Origin: Flavobacterium endoglycinae
Lineage (GTDB): Bacteria > Bacteroidota > Bacteroidia > Flavobacteriales > Flavobacteriaceae
Assembly: GCF_017352115.1 (NCBI RefSeq)
Contig: NZ_CP071448.1
Coordinates: forward strand, 1,240,001-1,304,000
DNA length: 64,000 nucleotides
Direction: 5' to 3'
Below the pieces are notes generated by a model that saw nothing but the letters and a program-made list of their open reading frames with translations, searched no databases and was not told the origin of the DNA. A program made the translations under genes and the position numbers. This document shows, piece after piece, positions 10,254 to 22,601 of the stretch; position 1 is the first letter of the stretch, and every line of letters starts with the position of its first letter.

Positions 10254-10310
10254 AGAAACTAGTTTCTTTTTTCTTTCTACACATAAAAAAACCTATGTTT
10301 CTATGTGTTT
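10254..10310. repeat. Partial copy of the CACATAGAAACATAG terminal-inverted-repeat family
   Basis: The 14-bp perfect palindrome AGAAACTAGTTTCT is at 10254-10267. CTATGTTTCTATGTGTT, the right terminal repeat of the element at 36082-36356, is at 10293-10309, nine bases past the GH20 stop codon on the minus strand. No left terminal repeat is visible, so this copy is incomplete. Confidence 0.55.
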
Positions 10311-10319
10311 AAAAAAAAT

Positions 10320-12638
10320 TTAATTCACTACAATCTCATCCACAAAAATCCAGGAACTTTCTCCTTTTGGACTTTTCTTTAAGTTGCCTGCAATTACTTT
10401 TACAAAGCGTGCATTTTGTTTTTGAAAACTGATTTTAAAATCTTTCAATTCCGGAAGCGGATTTACTGCGTACGGACGCGTTATTTTCCCAACCTGTTTG
10501 TATTTAATTCCATCATTAGAAACCAATACTTTTACTTCAACAGGAAAATTAACTCCTGCTCCCTGACTTTCTAAAGTTCCTACTGATACCTCTTCTACGC
10601 TTTCCTGTTTTTGGAAATCAATTACCAATTCCATATCATTTACTAACCAAGCCTGCCATTGTCCGTCATGGAAATTTTTACTTCCCCTAATTGTGTTTAC
10701 CATGGTATTGGCATCACCTTTATAGTTCTGATTGTAAGGCGTTAAGTATTTTACTTTCTGAGCAAATCCTTTATGGAAAATAATGGTATCTGTGTATGTT
10801 TTTCCTACTGGCTTATCATTTTGAAATAAAGAAGCTTTTAAAACTGTCGTTCCTGTAATCTCAATTGGCGTTGTATATTTTACAGCATGATGCTCGATAC
10901 TTTTATCACCCAAAACATAACGAATGTCTGGATTTGGAAATTCATTTTTCAGTTCTACTTTGATTTGTTTATTTGCTAAATCGGCTGTAGAAGAAGCGGT
11001 TACCAAATAAGCACTTTTCGCATAATTGATTCCTAAATAATCGTAACGTTTTAATAATGAAAACAATCTTGTTGTAAAATCATCCCAGTTTCTTTTTTCT
11101 TTCGGGCTCCATAATGTTTCTGATAAAGCCGCTAATCTTGGGAAAATCATGTATTCAGAATCTTTTGGCAATGATAGATGTTCTGCCCATAAATTAGCTT
11201 GTCCTCCTAATACGTGTGCCGCTTCCTGAGGTGTCATGGTCGAAACTACAGGATCAAATTTGTATACTTCGCTTAATGGGTTGTAAGCGTCAAAAGCTAA
11301 AGGTTCTTCGTTTTGCGGACCTTGGTAAAAGTTGAAATAGCAAGGAGATTCCGGTGTCATAATCACGTCGTGACCTTGATCTGCAGCTTCGATGCCGCCT
11401 TTCATTCCTCTCCAGCTCATTACCGTTGCTTCAGGAGCTAAACCACCTTCTAAAATTTCATCCCAGCCAATTACTCTTTTGCCTTTTGAGTTGATGTATT
11501 TTTCGATTCGTTTTACAAAATAACTTTGTAATTCTTCTACACTTTTAAGGTTGTTGTCTTTGATTCTTTTCTGGCAGTACGGACATTTTGCCCAATTTGT
11601 TTTAGTTGCTTCGTCGCCGCCAATATGAATGTATTTTGAAGGAAAAATTTCCATGACTTCATCTAATACATTCTGCAGAAATTCAAAAGTAGTTTCCTTT
11701 CCAGCACAATAAATATCGGTAATAGGCCATAATCCTCCTGATGGCACTCCAATTTTCTGATCAAAACAAGCCAATTCTGGATACGATGCAATCGCACTGC
11801 TTACGTGAGCCGGCATTTCGATTTCTGGAATTACTTCAATGTTTTTTGATGCCGCATATTTTACAATTTCTTTTAATTCTTCCTGAGTAAAAAAACCTCC
11901 ATAAGTTCCTTTTTGATCTGGGCTTACAGCAAGTCTGGCGTTCCATGATAAGTTTTCCTGATCAACTCTCCACGCCCCAACTTCTGTTAGTTTTGGGTAT
12001 TTTTTAATCTCAATTCTCCAGCCTTGATCATCTACTAAATGAAGATGCAAAACGTTCATTTTGTGCATTGCCAAACGATCGATTGTTGCCAGAATATAAT
12101 TTTTATCGAAGAAATGACGCGATAAATCGAGCATTAAACCTCTCCATTTAAATCGTGGTTCATCATTAATCGTCACACTTGGAATCTGCCATTTTGCAGA
12201 TGTAATCGCATATTGGCTTTCGATGGCTTCAGGAAGTAATTGTCTGATACTTTCTAAAGCGTACATAAAACCTGCATTTCCTTTCGCCGAAATAACGATG
12301 CTGTTTGGGTTTACATCTAAAATATAGGCTTCGTTTTTTAAGTTTGGATCAACTTTAAACTGAACAAAATTGCTTGTTGGAGCTTTTGCCACAGATTCAG
12401 GTTTCCATCCGGCTGCAATGGCAAATTTAGAAGCCAGAGCATTTACAGCTTCTTTTTGAAAATCGCTGTTTACAACAAACTTTGTATCTTTTGTAAATTC
12501 AAAAACACCTGTTTTTATAAAAGTCTGAGTCGGTTTCGGGATGATGCGAATGTCTTTTTCTGTGAAAACTTTCTGCGCATACGAAGAAGTCACAAGAGCA
12601 AGAAAACCGATTATCAAATAAGATTTTATAATTCTCAT
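10320..12638 (-). CDS. GH20 family beta-N-acetylhexosaminidase
   Basis: 772 residues with a signal peptide (MRIIKSYLIIGFLALVTSSYAQ). A GH20b N-terminal domain at about 28-155 leads into the catalytic barrel (FKWRGLMLDLSRHF near 164). The catalytic Asp342-Glu343 pair sits in HIGGDE and supports substrate-assisted catalysis through the N-acetyl group. A CHB_HEX-type region lies at about 545-625 and a discoidin-like carbohydrate-binding domain at about 640-770. The enzyme would remove terminal beta-linked GlcNAc or GalNAc from complex N-glycan antennae in the periplasm or at the surface. The start is 6 bp from the GH2 stop, so the two genes probably form one transcript. Confidence 0.95.
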   Translation of the reverse strand: MRIIKSYLIIGFLALVTSSYAQKVFTEKDIRIIPKPTQTFIKTGVFEFTKDTKFVVNSDFQKEAVNALASKFAIAAGWKPESVAKAPTSNFVQFKVDPNLKNEAYILDVNPNSIVISAKGNAGFMYALESIRQLLPEAIESQYAITSAKWQIPSVTINDEPRFKWRGLMLDLSRHFFDKNYILATIDRLAMHKMNVLHLHLVDDQGWRIEIKKYPKLTEVGAWRVDQENLSWNARLAVSPDQKGTYGGFFTQEELKEIVKYAASKNIEVIPEIEMPAHVSSAIASYPELACFDQKIGVPSGGLWPITDIYCAGKETTFEFLQNVLDEVMEIFPSKYIHIGGDEATKTNWAKCPYCQKRIKDNNLKSVEELQSYFVKRIEKYINSKGKRVIGWDEILEGGLAPEATVMSWRGMKGGIEAADQGHDVIMTPESPCYFNFYQGPQNEEPLAFDAYNPLSEVYKFDPVVSTMTPQEAAHVLGGQANLWAEHLSLPKDSEYMIFPRLAALSETLWSPKEKRNWDDFTTRLFSLLKRYDYLGINYAKSAYLVTASSTADLANKQIKVELKNEFPNPDIRYVLGDKSIEHHAVKYTTPIEITGTTVLKASLFQNDKPVGKTYTDTIIFHKGFAQKVKYLTPYNQNYKGDANTMVNTIRGSKNFHDGQWQAWLVNDMELVIDFQKQESVEEVSVGTLESQGAGVNFPVEVKVLVSNDGIKYKQVGKITRPYAVNPLPELKDFKISFQKQNARFVKVIAGNLKKSPKGESSWIFVDEIVVN

Positions 12639-12644
12639 AATCTG

Positions 12645-15989
<3,345 letters not shown>

Positions 15990-16000
15990 TATTGCGTAAT

Positions 16001-17023
16001 CTATTTATCCCAAGACATTTTAAATTTGGCATCTTCCATTCTGTGTCCTTTTTCATCATCAGAAACAGCAAAGTTGAAACCTGATCGTAAACTGTAACCG
16101 GCATGTTCACCGTTTTTATTCAAAGCAATAAAACCAACCTGAAGATATTCCATGTCTTTATGGTTTTTATGTTTGTTGTAAATACGCTCTGTGATTTCCT
16201 TACAGGCATCATAAGGCGATTTTCCCTGACGCATTAATTCGACTACCATAGCGCTTCCGGCAGTTCTGATTACGGCTTCGCCTAAACCTGTTGCTGCTGC
16301 GGCTCCTACTTCGTTGTCTAGGAAAAGACCCGCGCCGATTATTGGGGAGTCACCGACGCGGCCGTGCATCTTCCAGGCAGCACCACTAGTGGTACACCCT
16401 CCCGAAAGGTTTCCGTCTTGATCCAACATTAGCATGCTTATGGTATCGTGGTTTTCTATGTTAATAACCGGTTTGTATTTTGAATCTTCCAGCCATTTTT
16501 TCCAGTCTTTTTCTGATTCAGGAGTTAAAAGATTTTCTTCTTTAAATCCTTCTGATAAAGCAAATTGCAAAGCTCCCTGCCCGGCTAACATAACGTGAGG
16601 CGTGTTTTCCAGAACTCTTTTAGCAACCGAAATTGGGTGCTTAATTCCCTGCAGAAAACAAACAGAACCGCAGTTGCTGTTGTGATCCATAATACAGGCA
16701 TCAAGGGTTACTTTTCCTTCGCGATCCGGATATCCTCCATAACCAACACTGCGGACATTCGGATCTGCTTCAGGAATTTTCATTCCAGCTTCAATCGCTT
16801 CCAAAGGTGATTTTCCGGCTTTAAGCTGTTTCCATGTTTCCTGATTGGCCGGCAATCCGTGATTCCATGTCGAAATAACGATTGGCTTTTTTACTTTTTT
16901 TGAAGAAAATTCTAAAACTTCTTCTTTTTCATCTTTCTCTTTTGCAAATCCGCTAAAGCCAACTGAACTTAACGCTGCCGCGCCTAAAGCTGTTTTTTTG
17001 ATAAAATCTCTTCTATTTGACAT
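16001..17023 (-). CDS. N4-(beta-N-acetylglucosaminyl)-L-asparaginase (glycosylasparaginase)
   Basis: 340 residues. The N-terminus MSNRRDFIKKTALGAAALSS is a twin-arginine (Tat) signal, implying export of a folded precursor. This is an Ntn-hydrolase: the autoprocessing site is HDT at 192-194, with Thr194 becoming the N-terminal nucleophile, followed by the conserved GGCTTSGAAWKMHGRVGDSP and GAGLFLDNEVGAAAATG segments. The enzyme cleaves the GlcNAc-Asn bond of N-linked glycans once the peptide is gone, releasing aspartate and a glycosylamine. This is the strongest marker that the surrounding locus targets N-glycans. It lies between the GHL10-like lipoprotein and GH2 genes. Confidence 0.95.
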   Translation of the reverse strand: MSNRRDFIKKTALGAAALSSVGFSGFAKEKDEKEEVLEFSSKKVKKPIVISTWNHGLPANQETWKQLKAGKSPLEAIEAGMKIPEADPNVRSVGYGGYPDREGKVTLDACIMDHNSNCGSVCFLQGIKHPISVAKRVLENTPHVMLAGQGALQFALSEGFKEENLLTPESEKDWKKWLEDSKYKPVINIENHDTISMLMLDQDGNLSGGCTTSGAAWKMHGRVGDSPIIGAGLFLDNEVGAAAATGLGEAVIRTAGSAMVVELMRQGKSPYDACKEITERIYNKHKNHKDMEYLQVGFIALNKNGEHAGYSLRSGFNFAVSDDEKGHRMEDAKFKMSWDK

Positions 17024-17068
17024 GCTGTTTACTTTTTAAAATGGAACCGTTAAATATTTTTTGTTTAG

Positions 17069-17195
17069 CACACAGAGACGTAGATTTCGAAATCTTAAAG
17101 GCGTTTCACTCACATTACTAAACATAACTATGTGTGAAAACTTGTTTCTTTTGCATTCTTTTTGACACAAATTTAAACCTATGTTTCTACGTGTT
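17069..17195. repeat. Degenerate copy of the CACATAGAAACATAG element family
   Basis: The right end CTATGTTTCTACGTGTT (17179-17195) matches the right terminal repeat of the 36082-36356 element with one change. The left end at 17069-17083 is a degenerate reverse complement. The interior carries AAAGGCGTTTCAC and CTATGTGTGAAAACTTGTT blocks that recur inside the 36082 copy. The element fills most of the 180-bp gap between the family-10-like gene and the glycosylasparaginase gene. Confidence 0.55.
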
Positions 17196-17203
17196 TAAAA
17201 ATA

Positions 17204-18283
17204 CTATTTTAAACTTTCTTTAGTCTCTTTTATCGTTTTTAAATTGCTTTCTGATAAAGCATTTCCGTCGAAGAAAGAAACACCAACAGCGCCGTTTTGT
17301 TTTGCCAGTAAAATTGCTTCTTTTAATTCTTTATCATTTTTCAATCCTGGAATATAAATTCCTGTATTGATTTTTGTCTTTTTATCTTCTAAATCATCAA
17401 CTCCTTGTTTTGTTGCATAGCCAACCCAGTCAATTTCTTCATTATAAAAACTGTGGTAAATCATTGGATATACTTCGTCGATGTTCCATTTGTCCCAGCG
17501 CTGGCGCACCATGTGGTCTGCCATTTCAGGATAAGGGAATACAGCTGCCGTTAATTGTTTGTTGTATTTGTGTGCAATTGCGTATGCATCGTTAACCACT
17601 GCTTTTATCGCATTTAAACGGAAGTTTTTCCACTCCATATCGATAGAAGTATTGTGGCTTTCTTTTGGATTTTTATGGTGGATTTTTTCAAATGCTTTTA
17701 CACATTCATCGCAGTAGCAAAAGTCAAACTGCGGTAATTCTACATCCTGAACCAGATTGTATTTAGGCAGAAGACTGATTGGTAAAAAGATGTCTGGGAA
17801 ACGAATGTAATCTAAATGCACACTTTCGATTCCTTCTACTTTTGCCAGTTCTTCCACTAAAGCTAAAACGTGTTCTCTTGATTCTTTTCTGGTTGGGCAT
17901 AACCATTGGTAGTAATCTACATACGGGCGGTTATCAAAGCATGATTTTCCTTCTTTGCTTACCTGATACCATTCTGGGTGTTTTAAAGCAACAGAATCTC
18001 CCGGTCTGTTCATGGCCATAATCCAGGCGTGCACTTTAAGGCCTTCTTTTGTGGCAAGAGGCACTAATCTTTTTAAAAGTTTTGGATCTGTTGTGGTATT
18101 GATTAATACTTCGTCGATACCGCCGCTTTTGTATTTTTTGAATTCTGCAGTATAATCAGCATCTGATTTTTTAGCATCAGCGGTTGTCCATACTCCAAAT
18201 TTAAAGGTGGTTGTTTCTTCTTTTTTGGCACACGAAAAAATGCTGAATGCCAATAAAAAAAGTAATAGTTTTGGTAGTTTCAT
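17204..18283 (-). CDS. Family-10-like glycoside hydrolase lipoprotein (GHL10-type), function unknown
   Basis: 359 residues with a lipoprotein signal (MKLPKLLLFLLAFSIFSC, lipidated Cys18). The rest resembles the GHL10/DUF4015 type of (beta/alpha)8 barrel: GIDEVLINTTTDPKLLKRLVPLA near 55, LKVHAWIMAMNRPGD near 82, and the signature SVHLDYIRFPD near 155. Two cysteines in FCYCDECVKAFEK near 190 are a frequent insertion in this group. The biochemical activity of the family is largely undefined. Its place between glycosylasparaginase and CBM9-like genes makes it a candidate glycan-processing enzyme in this locus. The gap to the upstream CBM9-like gene is 7 bp, so the two are likely cotranslated. Confidence 0.75.
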   Translation of the reverse strand: MKLPKLLLFLLAFSIFSCAKKEETTTFKFGVWTTADAKKSDADYTAEFKKYKSGGIDEVLINTTTDPKLLKRLVPLATKEGLKVHAWIMAMNRPGDSVALKHPEWYQVSKEGKSCFDNRPYVDYYQWLCPTRKESREHVLALVEELAKVEGIESVHLDYIRFPDIFLPISLLPKYNLVQDVELPQFDFCYCDECVKAFEKIHHKNPKESHNTSIDMEWKNFRLNAIKAVVNDAYAIAHKYNKQLTAAVFPYPEMADHMVRQRWDKWNIDEVYPMIYHSFYNEEIDWVGYATKQGVDDLEDKKTKINTGIYIPGLKNDKELKEAILLAKQNGAVGVSFFDGNALSESNLKTIKETKESLK

Positions 18284-18290
18284 AGTTAGT

Positions 18291-19358
18291 TTATTTTGAA
18301 ATTATTTTGCCGTCCTGCCTAATAATGAATGTTTCGTTTGAAAAAGGACTTTTTACTGAAATATTATATCCAGAGGCATGATTTTCTAATACTGGTTTTA
18401 AAATTTTGCCATCGACTTTGATCGTTTCTTTTGTTAGATCTGTCAATGATTTCGCCCAGACTTTGTGTTTTTGGCTGTATTCTTTTTGGGATCTGTACAA
18501 ATTGTAAAGTTCCCATCGTACTTTTTCGTCCTGCGGAATCGTAAAGGTATCTTTTCCTTCTTTTGTAGAAAAATAAACATAACCCCATTTTTCAGGTTCA
18601 TGCATATTTATAACGCCCATTGGCGACCAAACCCAGTTGTACTCTGACAGAAATTTTCCGTCAGCGCCTTTCTTGCGTTCGTATTTACCATCAACAATAG
18701 AATGATCCCAGTTTACTCTTGAGAAGTTTACACGCCAGAATTTATCGGCTGGAACGTTTTGATCGTAATAGGAAGTTTTGTAAGCAGACCACGGAAGCGC
18801 CATTTCAAGCACCCAGCCCTGATCTGTATCATTAGGATTATTAAGGGTTCCGTGAATTTTAACTGCCGATTTTAAACCGGGAATATTCCAGTCGTTTAAA
18901 ACCACAAGATCTTCGCGGTATGGTTTTGATAAAAATAGATCCCAAGCAGTGTTTAAGGCGTTTATTTCTAATTCGTAATAGTTAAAAGTGTCGCTGTCGG
19001 GATCTATAAAAACTTCAAAATCGTTGTTGTAAAAAATAATGGTGTCACGCTGCTTTAAATTGGCCCAAACATGCGGCTCATCAATCTTTGCTAAAATATA
19101 AAAATTGGTTTCATCCCAGAGCATTTTAACTTTTGTAGCGTACTTTGGTTTTACATCATTTTCGATATCTTCAAAAAGATCTGTCCATTCTGCTTTACTC
19201 CATGATGGATCAGATTCGTCTCCGTCAATAACAATGGGACTTGTGATTTTTGAGGCTGTGTACGTTTTAGGCACAATTGTTTTTTTCTTCGGCTGCGAAA
19301 AAACGAGTGCCGAAGAAAAAACTAAAACAATTGTTAACCACTTAAATTTTAGAAACAT
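18291..19358 (-). CDS. CBM9-like (DOMON-fold) carbohydrate-binding protein
   Basis: 355 residues with a signal peptide (MFLKFKWLTIVLVFSSALVFSQ). A CBM9-like domain spans about 35-260: ITSPIVIDGDESDPSWSKAEW, then VKMLWDETNFYILAKIDEPHVWA, DFEVFIDPDSDTFNYYELEIN and WVLEMALPWSAY. This is the pattern of the Bacteroidetes carbohydrate-binding family 9-like proteins, which usually lack a catalytic module. The C-terminal 90 residues are not recognised. It probably binds sugar in the periplasm or at the surface. Gaps of 7-8 bp to both neighbours support a single operon with the GHL10-like and GH130 genes. Confidence 0.85.
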   Translation of the reverse strand: MFLKFKWLTIVLVFSSALVFSQPKKKTIVPKTYTASKITSPIVIDGDESDPSWSKAEWTDLFEDIENDVKPKYATKVKMLWDETNFYILAKIDEPHVWANLKQRDTIIFYNNDFEVFIDPDSDTFNYYELEINALNTAWDLFLSKPYREDLVVLNDWNIPGLKSAVKIHGTLNNPNDTDQGWVLEMALPWSAYKTSYYDQNVPADKFWRVNFSRVNWDHSIVDGKYERKKGADGKFLSEYNWVWSPMGVINMHEPEKWGYVYFSTKEGKDTFTIPQDEKVRWELYNLYRSQKEYSQKHKVWAKSLTDLTKETIKVDGKILKPVLENHASGYNISVKSPFSNETFIIRQDGKIISK

Positions 19359-19366
19359 GGATTTTT

Positions 19367-20332
19367 TTATAAACTGTTATCTTTTGTAAACTGAATTACT
19401 TCGCTTAATTTTCCGAAAGCAATCGCAACTGCTGTATCTGCTGCACCATAATAAACTGCCAGCTTATCTTCTTCTGTATCATGTAAAGCAGCACATGGGA
19501 AAACTACGTTTGGAACATCTCCCACCATTTCATAAATCTCTGCAGGTCCTAACAAATAAGGCTGTGTTCTGTATTTTACTTTATCTGGAGAATCTATATC
19601 TAAAAGTGCTGATCCCATTGCGTAACGGAAACCGTTGCAGGTATTGATAACTCCGTGGTAGATCATTAACCAGCCTTCGTTAGTTAAAATAGGAATTGGT
19701 CCTGCTCCTACTTTTGTACACTGCCATGCGCTTTGCTCAAACGGACTTGGTTTCATTACTAATCTGTGTTCGCCCCAGTATTTCATATCTGGGCTGTAGC
19801 TGATCCAGATATCTCCAAAAGGGGTGTGTCCGTTATCACTTGGACGGCTTAACATGGCGTATTTACCGTTTATTTTCTGAGGGAATAAAACTCCGTTTCT
19901 GTTGAATGGTAAAAAGGCATTTTCGCACTGGAAAAACTCTTTAAAATCAAAAGTATATCCAATTCCAATTGTTGGTCCGTTGTACCCGTTGCACCACGTA
20001 ATCCAGTAACGGTCTTCGATCCAGACTACACGAGGATCATATTTATAAGCAGATTCGATCATATCGGTATTACCTGACTGCATTACGATTGGTTCGTGGT
20101 TGATTTCCCAATCGATTCCGTTTTTACTAAAGCCGGCAAAAATATTCATTTGAACCGCTTTATTATCACATCTGAAAACACCTGCATATCCGTCGCCGAA
20201 AGGCACAACTGCACTGTTAAAAATACTATTTGAAGATGGAATCGCATATCTGTTGATAATTGGATTTTCAGAATATCTCCACATTACATCTTTACTGTTT
20301 TCGGGTCTGTCTTGCCAAGGAATACTGCTCAT
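19367..20332 (-). CDS. GH130 family mannoside phosphorylase
   Basis: 321 residues without a signal peptide, so cytoplasmic. The five-bladed propeller motifs of GH130 are clear: [59 protein letters not shown] (the Asp of YDPR is the expected catalytic acid) and the terminal [21 protein letters not shown]. The N-terminus resembles, from memory, the beta-1,4-mannosyl-N-acetylglucosamine phosphorylases of gut Bacteroides that act on the N-glycan core. The predicted reaction is phosphorolysis of Man-beta-1,4-GlcNAc to mannose-1-phosphate and GlcNAc. The symporter gene just upstream could supply that disaccharide. Confidence 0.88.
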   Translation of the reverse strand: MSSIPWQDRPENSKDVMWRYSENPIINRYAIPSSNSIFNSAVVPFGDGYAGVFRCDNKAVQMNIFAGFSKNGIDWEINHEPIVMQSGNTDMIESAYKYDPRVVWIEDRYWITWCNGYNGPTIGIGYTFDFKEFFQCENAFLPFNRNGVLFPQKINGKYAMLSRPSDNGHTPFGDIWISYSPDMKYWGEHRLVMKPSPFEQSAWQCTKVGAGPIPILTNEGWLMIYHGVINTCNGFRYAMGSALLDIDSPDKVKYRTQPYLLGPAEIYEMVGDVPNVVFPCAALHDTEEDKLAVYYGAADTAVAIAFGKLSEVIQFTKDNSL

Positions 20333-20368
20333 TTTTTTTATTTTTTGTTTATTGTTTTATTTTATTGA

Positions 20369-20497
20369 AACACATAGGAAACATAGTTTTTAAAATTTCA
20401 AAAAAGGGGCGTCAGTATGTAAAAGTTTAGTTATGTGTGGAATACTTCTTTTGGTTACTGCTTTTTTAAACATAAAAACTGATGTTTCTAAGTGTTT
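20369..20497. repeat. Copy of the CACATAGAAACATAG element family
   Basis: The left end AACACATAGGAAACATAG (20369-20386) and right end ATGTTTCTAAGTGTTT (20482-20497) are imperfect inverted repeats matching the 36082-36356 element. A TTATGTGTGGAATACTT block inside recurs as CTATGTGTGGAAACTAGTT in the 36082 copy. Confidence 0.6.
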
Positions 20498-20553
20498 ATT
20501 TTTATTTAATTTATTATTCTTAACGTATAGAAGCATAGAGTTACTTGTGTGGT

Positions 20554-20576
20554 CTTCGACTTCGCTCAAACTGACA
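20554..20576. repeat. CTTCGACTTCGCTCA dispersed repeat, copy 1
   Basis: A 23-bp unit starting CTTCGACTTCGCTCA and ending TGACA. Close matches lie at 26931-26953, 33661-33682 (reverse) and 33749-33771. All four are intergenic. Confidence 0.6.
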
Positions 20577-20597
20577 AACATTAAGCAATTTTCTGCT

Positions 20598-20684
20598 CTA
20601 CAATCTTTCTTCTTGCCTCTATACTCTTTCTTCTATACTCTTTCTTCTTTTCTACAATCTCTCTTCTTGCATCTATACTCTTTC
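20598..20684. repeat. Pyrimidine-rich tandem duplication (33-bp unit, 54-bp period)
   Basis: The unit at 20598-20630 and the unit at 20652-20684 match at 31 of 33 positions; both begin CTACAATCT and end CTATACTCTTTC. A shorter TTCTATACTCTTTCTTC copy lies between them. The second unit ends inside the stop codon of the symporter gene, so transcripts in the minus direction carry a purine-rich AGAAAGAGTATAG track just after the stop. Confidence 0.65.
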
Positions 20685-22561
20685 TATTCTTCAATCTTCC
20701 TAACTTTATCTAACCACGTGAATTTTAATATCGCTGTAGTTACTAAAAACACGATTAAGGCTGCTATTGCTTTTGGATAATCTCTGATAATGAAGAAAAT
20801 CGGAAGCAGGATCATACTGGACTGCCACACAATTCCAATTGCACAGTTCATCATATCCAGCCAGAAATCATTGTTTTTTTCGAAAGACTGATCTTCTGCT
20901 TTTAATTGTTTATAAACCGGATTCCAGAATCCCCAAGGTCTTACGTTGGAATAAAACGATTTTAAAACTTCCATTTCTGTCGGCTGGCTCAAGTATGTTC
21001 CTAAAAGACAACCTAAAATTGAGAATCCGAATATTAACGGGAACAGGTAAATGGCCTGAACTTGTGATAAATCGTATAAGAAAGAACCTTCGGTTAAATT
21101 GGCTTTGTTCATCCCTAAAATAAACTGCAGTGAAGCAATGATTAATCCCGCAAACATTCCCCAGAAGTACCCCCAGCCGTTAAAACGCCACCAAATCCAT
21201 TTTAAGAAATTCGCTGCTACGTAACCTCCGTACAAAGCACTTGTAATCCACAGCGTTAAAGAGTTGATAGAATCTGCAAAGAATCCCATGAAAACTCCTA
21301 AACCTACTACAAGAAAAGACGAAATCTGGCTTACTTTAATATAGTGTGCATTTGAAGCTACTGGTTTGAAATATTTTTTATAAATATCATTTACAATATA
21401 GGCAGGACCAGCGTTTACGAATGCTGAGAATCCGGACATAAAGGCGGCTAATAAACCAGCTAAAAGAATTCCTTTAATCCCAACCGGAATGTATAAATTG
21501 ACCACTTTTGGCATTAATAATTCTAAATCAGCTCCTGTTAATCCAGTATTTGCATTTAACTCAGGCGTTAGGTTTACTAAGGCAATTACCACGATTCCGG
21601 TAATTAATAAATATCTTGGAATAAATAAAATCAGGTTGGTAAAACCACTCATGTAAGCAGCTTCTTTTACTGATTTTGTAGAAAGAACTCTTTGTAAATC
21701 GTAACTTGGTGTTGGTCCTGCCACACTCGCGAAGAATCCTTTGAATAAGGTCATTCCGATGAAAGCACCAAACATTTTGTAACCTTCTGTATCAATTAAA
21801 GTATTGAAAGTTTGGAATTTATCACTCCACTGGGTTTCAAACTGCCAGCCAAAGAAAACATTTTTCCATTCTGGTGTTATAATTGAATTAATCTGAATAT
21901 CAGTATAATTGATAAAAGCGTAACCTGCAATTAAAACTCCGGCTACAATCATAATTAAATACTGTACTACTTCTGTTGCTACCACAGAGAACATTCCGCC
22001 TTTTACTGTATAAATGGTCGTTAAGAAAATAATTAACAAGGCATAAGAACGCTCAGATGTCAATAAAACCATATCGCCGTAATGCAGCGTTAAATCCCAA
22101 GGAAGAATAATGGTTACAAATTTCCCGATTCCTTCAAAGAAATACGCGATGAAACCAATTGTCGAGATAATCGCAAAAATCGCTACAATAATATGAGATG
22201 CTTTTCCGGCTTTGTCACTTCCAAAACGTGTTAAAATCCATTCAGAACCGGTCATTACTTTTGATCTTCTAATCCAAACAGCAAGGAACATCATGACGAA
22301 AATCTGGTTCCATATCGGCCACAGCCACATAAACATGAAACTTTTTACTCCGTATAGAAATAAAACGCCAATCATCCAGGAAGTTCCCGAAACATCGAAC
22401 ATTCCAGATCCGTTACTAAGACCTAAAAAGTACCATTTGATTGTTTTTCCTCCTAGGAAATAGTCATCAAGTCCTTTTTTTGCTTTTCTTGAAATCCAGA
22501 TTCCTATACTTACCGAGAGCAGAATGTATGCTACGATTATCGATACGTCAATAATATCCAT
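20684..22561 (-). CDS. Sodium:solute symporter (SSS family)
   Basis: 625 residues with about 14-15 hydrophobic segments and no cleavable signal. The N-terminus DVSIIVAYILLSVSIGIWIS, KKGLDDYFLGGKTIKWYFLG and the GTSWMIG segment are typical of SSS-family transporters in polysaccharide loci. The family couples sodium entry to uptake of sugars or other small solutes across the inner membrane. The neighbouring cytoplasmic GH130 needs an imported mannoside, so a Man-GlcNAc disaccharide or GlcNAc is a reasonable substrate by inference. It is 40 bp downstream of the GH92 lipoprotein gene and shares its direction. Confidence 0.9.
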   Translation of the reverse strand: MDIIDVSIIVAYILLSVSIGIWISRKAKKGLDDYFLGGKTIKWYFLGLSNGSGMFDVSGTSWMIGVLFLYGVKSFMFMWLWPIWNQIFVMMFLAVWIRRSKVMTGSEWILTRFGSDKAGKASHIIVAIFAIISTIGFIAYFFEGIGKFVTIILPWDLTLHYGDMVLLTSERSYALLIIFLTTIYTVKGGMFSVVATEVVQYLIMIVAGVLIAGYAFINYTDIQINSIITPEWKNVFFGWQFETQWSDKFQTFNTLIDTEGYKMFGAFIGMTLFKGFFASVAGPTPSYDLQRVLSTKSVKEAAYMSGFTNLILFIPRYLLITGIVVIALVNLTPELNANTGLTGADLELLMPKVVNLYIPVGIKGILLAGLLAAFMSGFSAFVNAGPAYIVNDIYKKYFKPVASNAHYIKVSQISSFLVVGLGVFMGFFADSINSLTLWITSALYGGYVAANFLKWIWWRFNGWGYFWGMFAGLIIASLQFILGMNKANLTEGSFLYDLSQVQAIYLFPLIFGFSILGCLLGTYLSQPTEMEVLKSFYSNVRPWGFWNPVYKQLKAEDQSFEKNNDFWLDMMNCAIGIVWQSSMILLPIFFIIRDYPKAIAALIVFLVTTAILKFTWLDKVRKIEE

Positions 22562-22601
22562 TTATTTTTTTGTTGTTAGGTTAGTTTTGTTTTTGTTTTG
22601 T

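Larger units (their letters stand above)
20333..20683. other. Intergenic repeat region between symporter and GH130 genes
   Basis: This 351-bp gap has no gene. It contains a CACATAGAAACATAG-family element (20369-20497), one CTTCGACTTCGCTCA repeat (20554-20576) and a pyrimidine-rich tandem duplication reaching the symporter stop codon (20598-20684). No U-tract terminator was recognised. Confidence 0.7.

Noticed and set aside
20433..20780. 115-codon open frame on the plus strand across the symporter end
   Set aside because: It is formed by the repeat region and the antisense of the symporter gene; Leu/Ser/Phe-rich with no domain.
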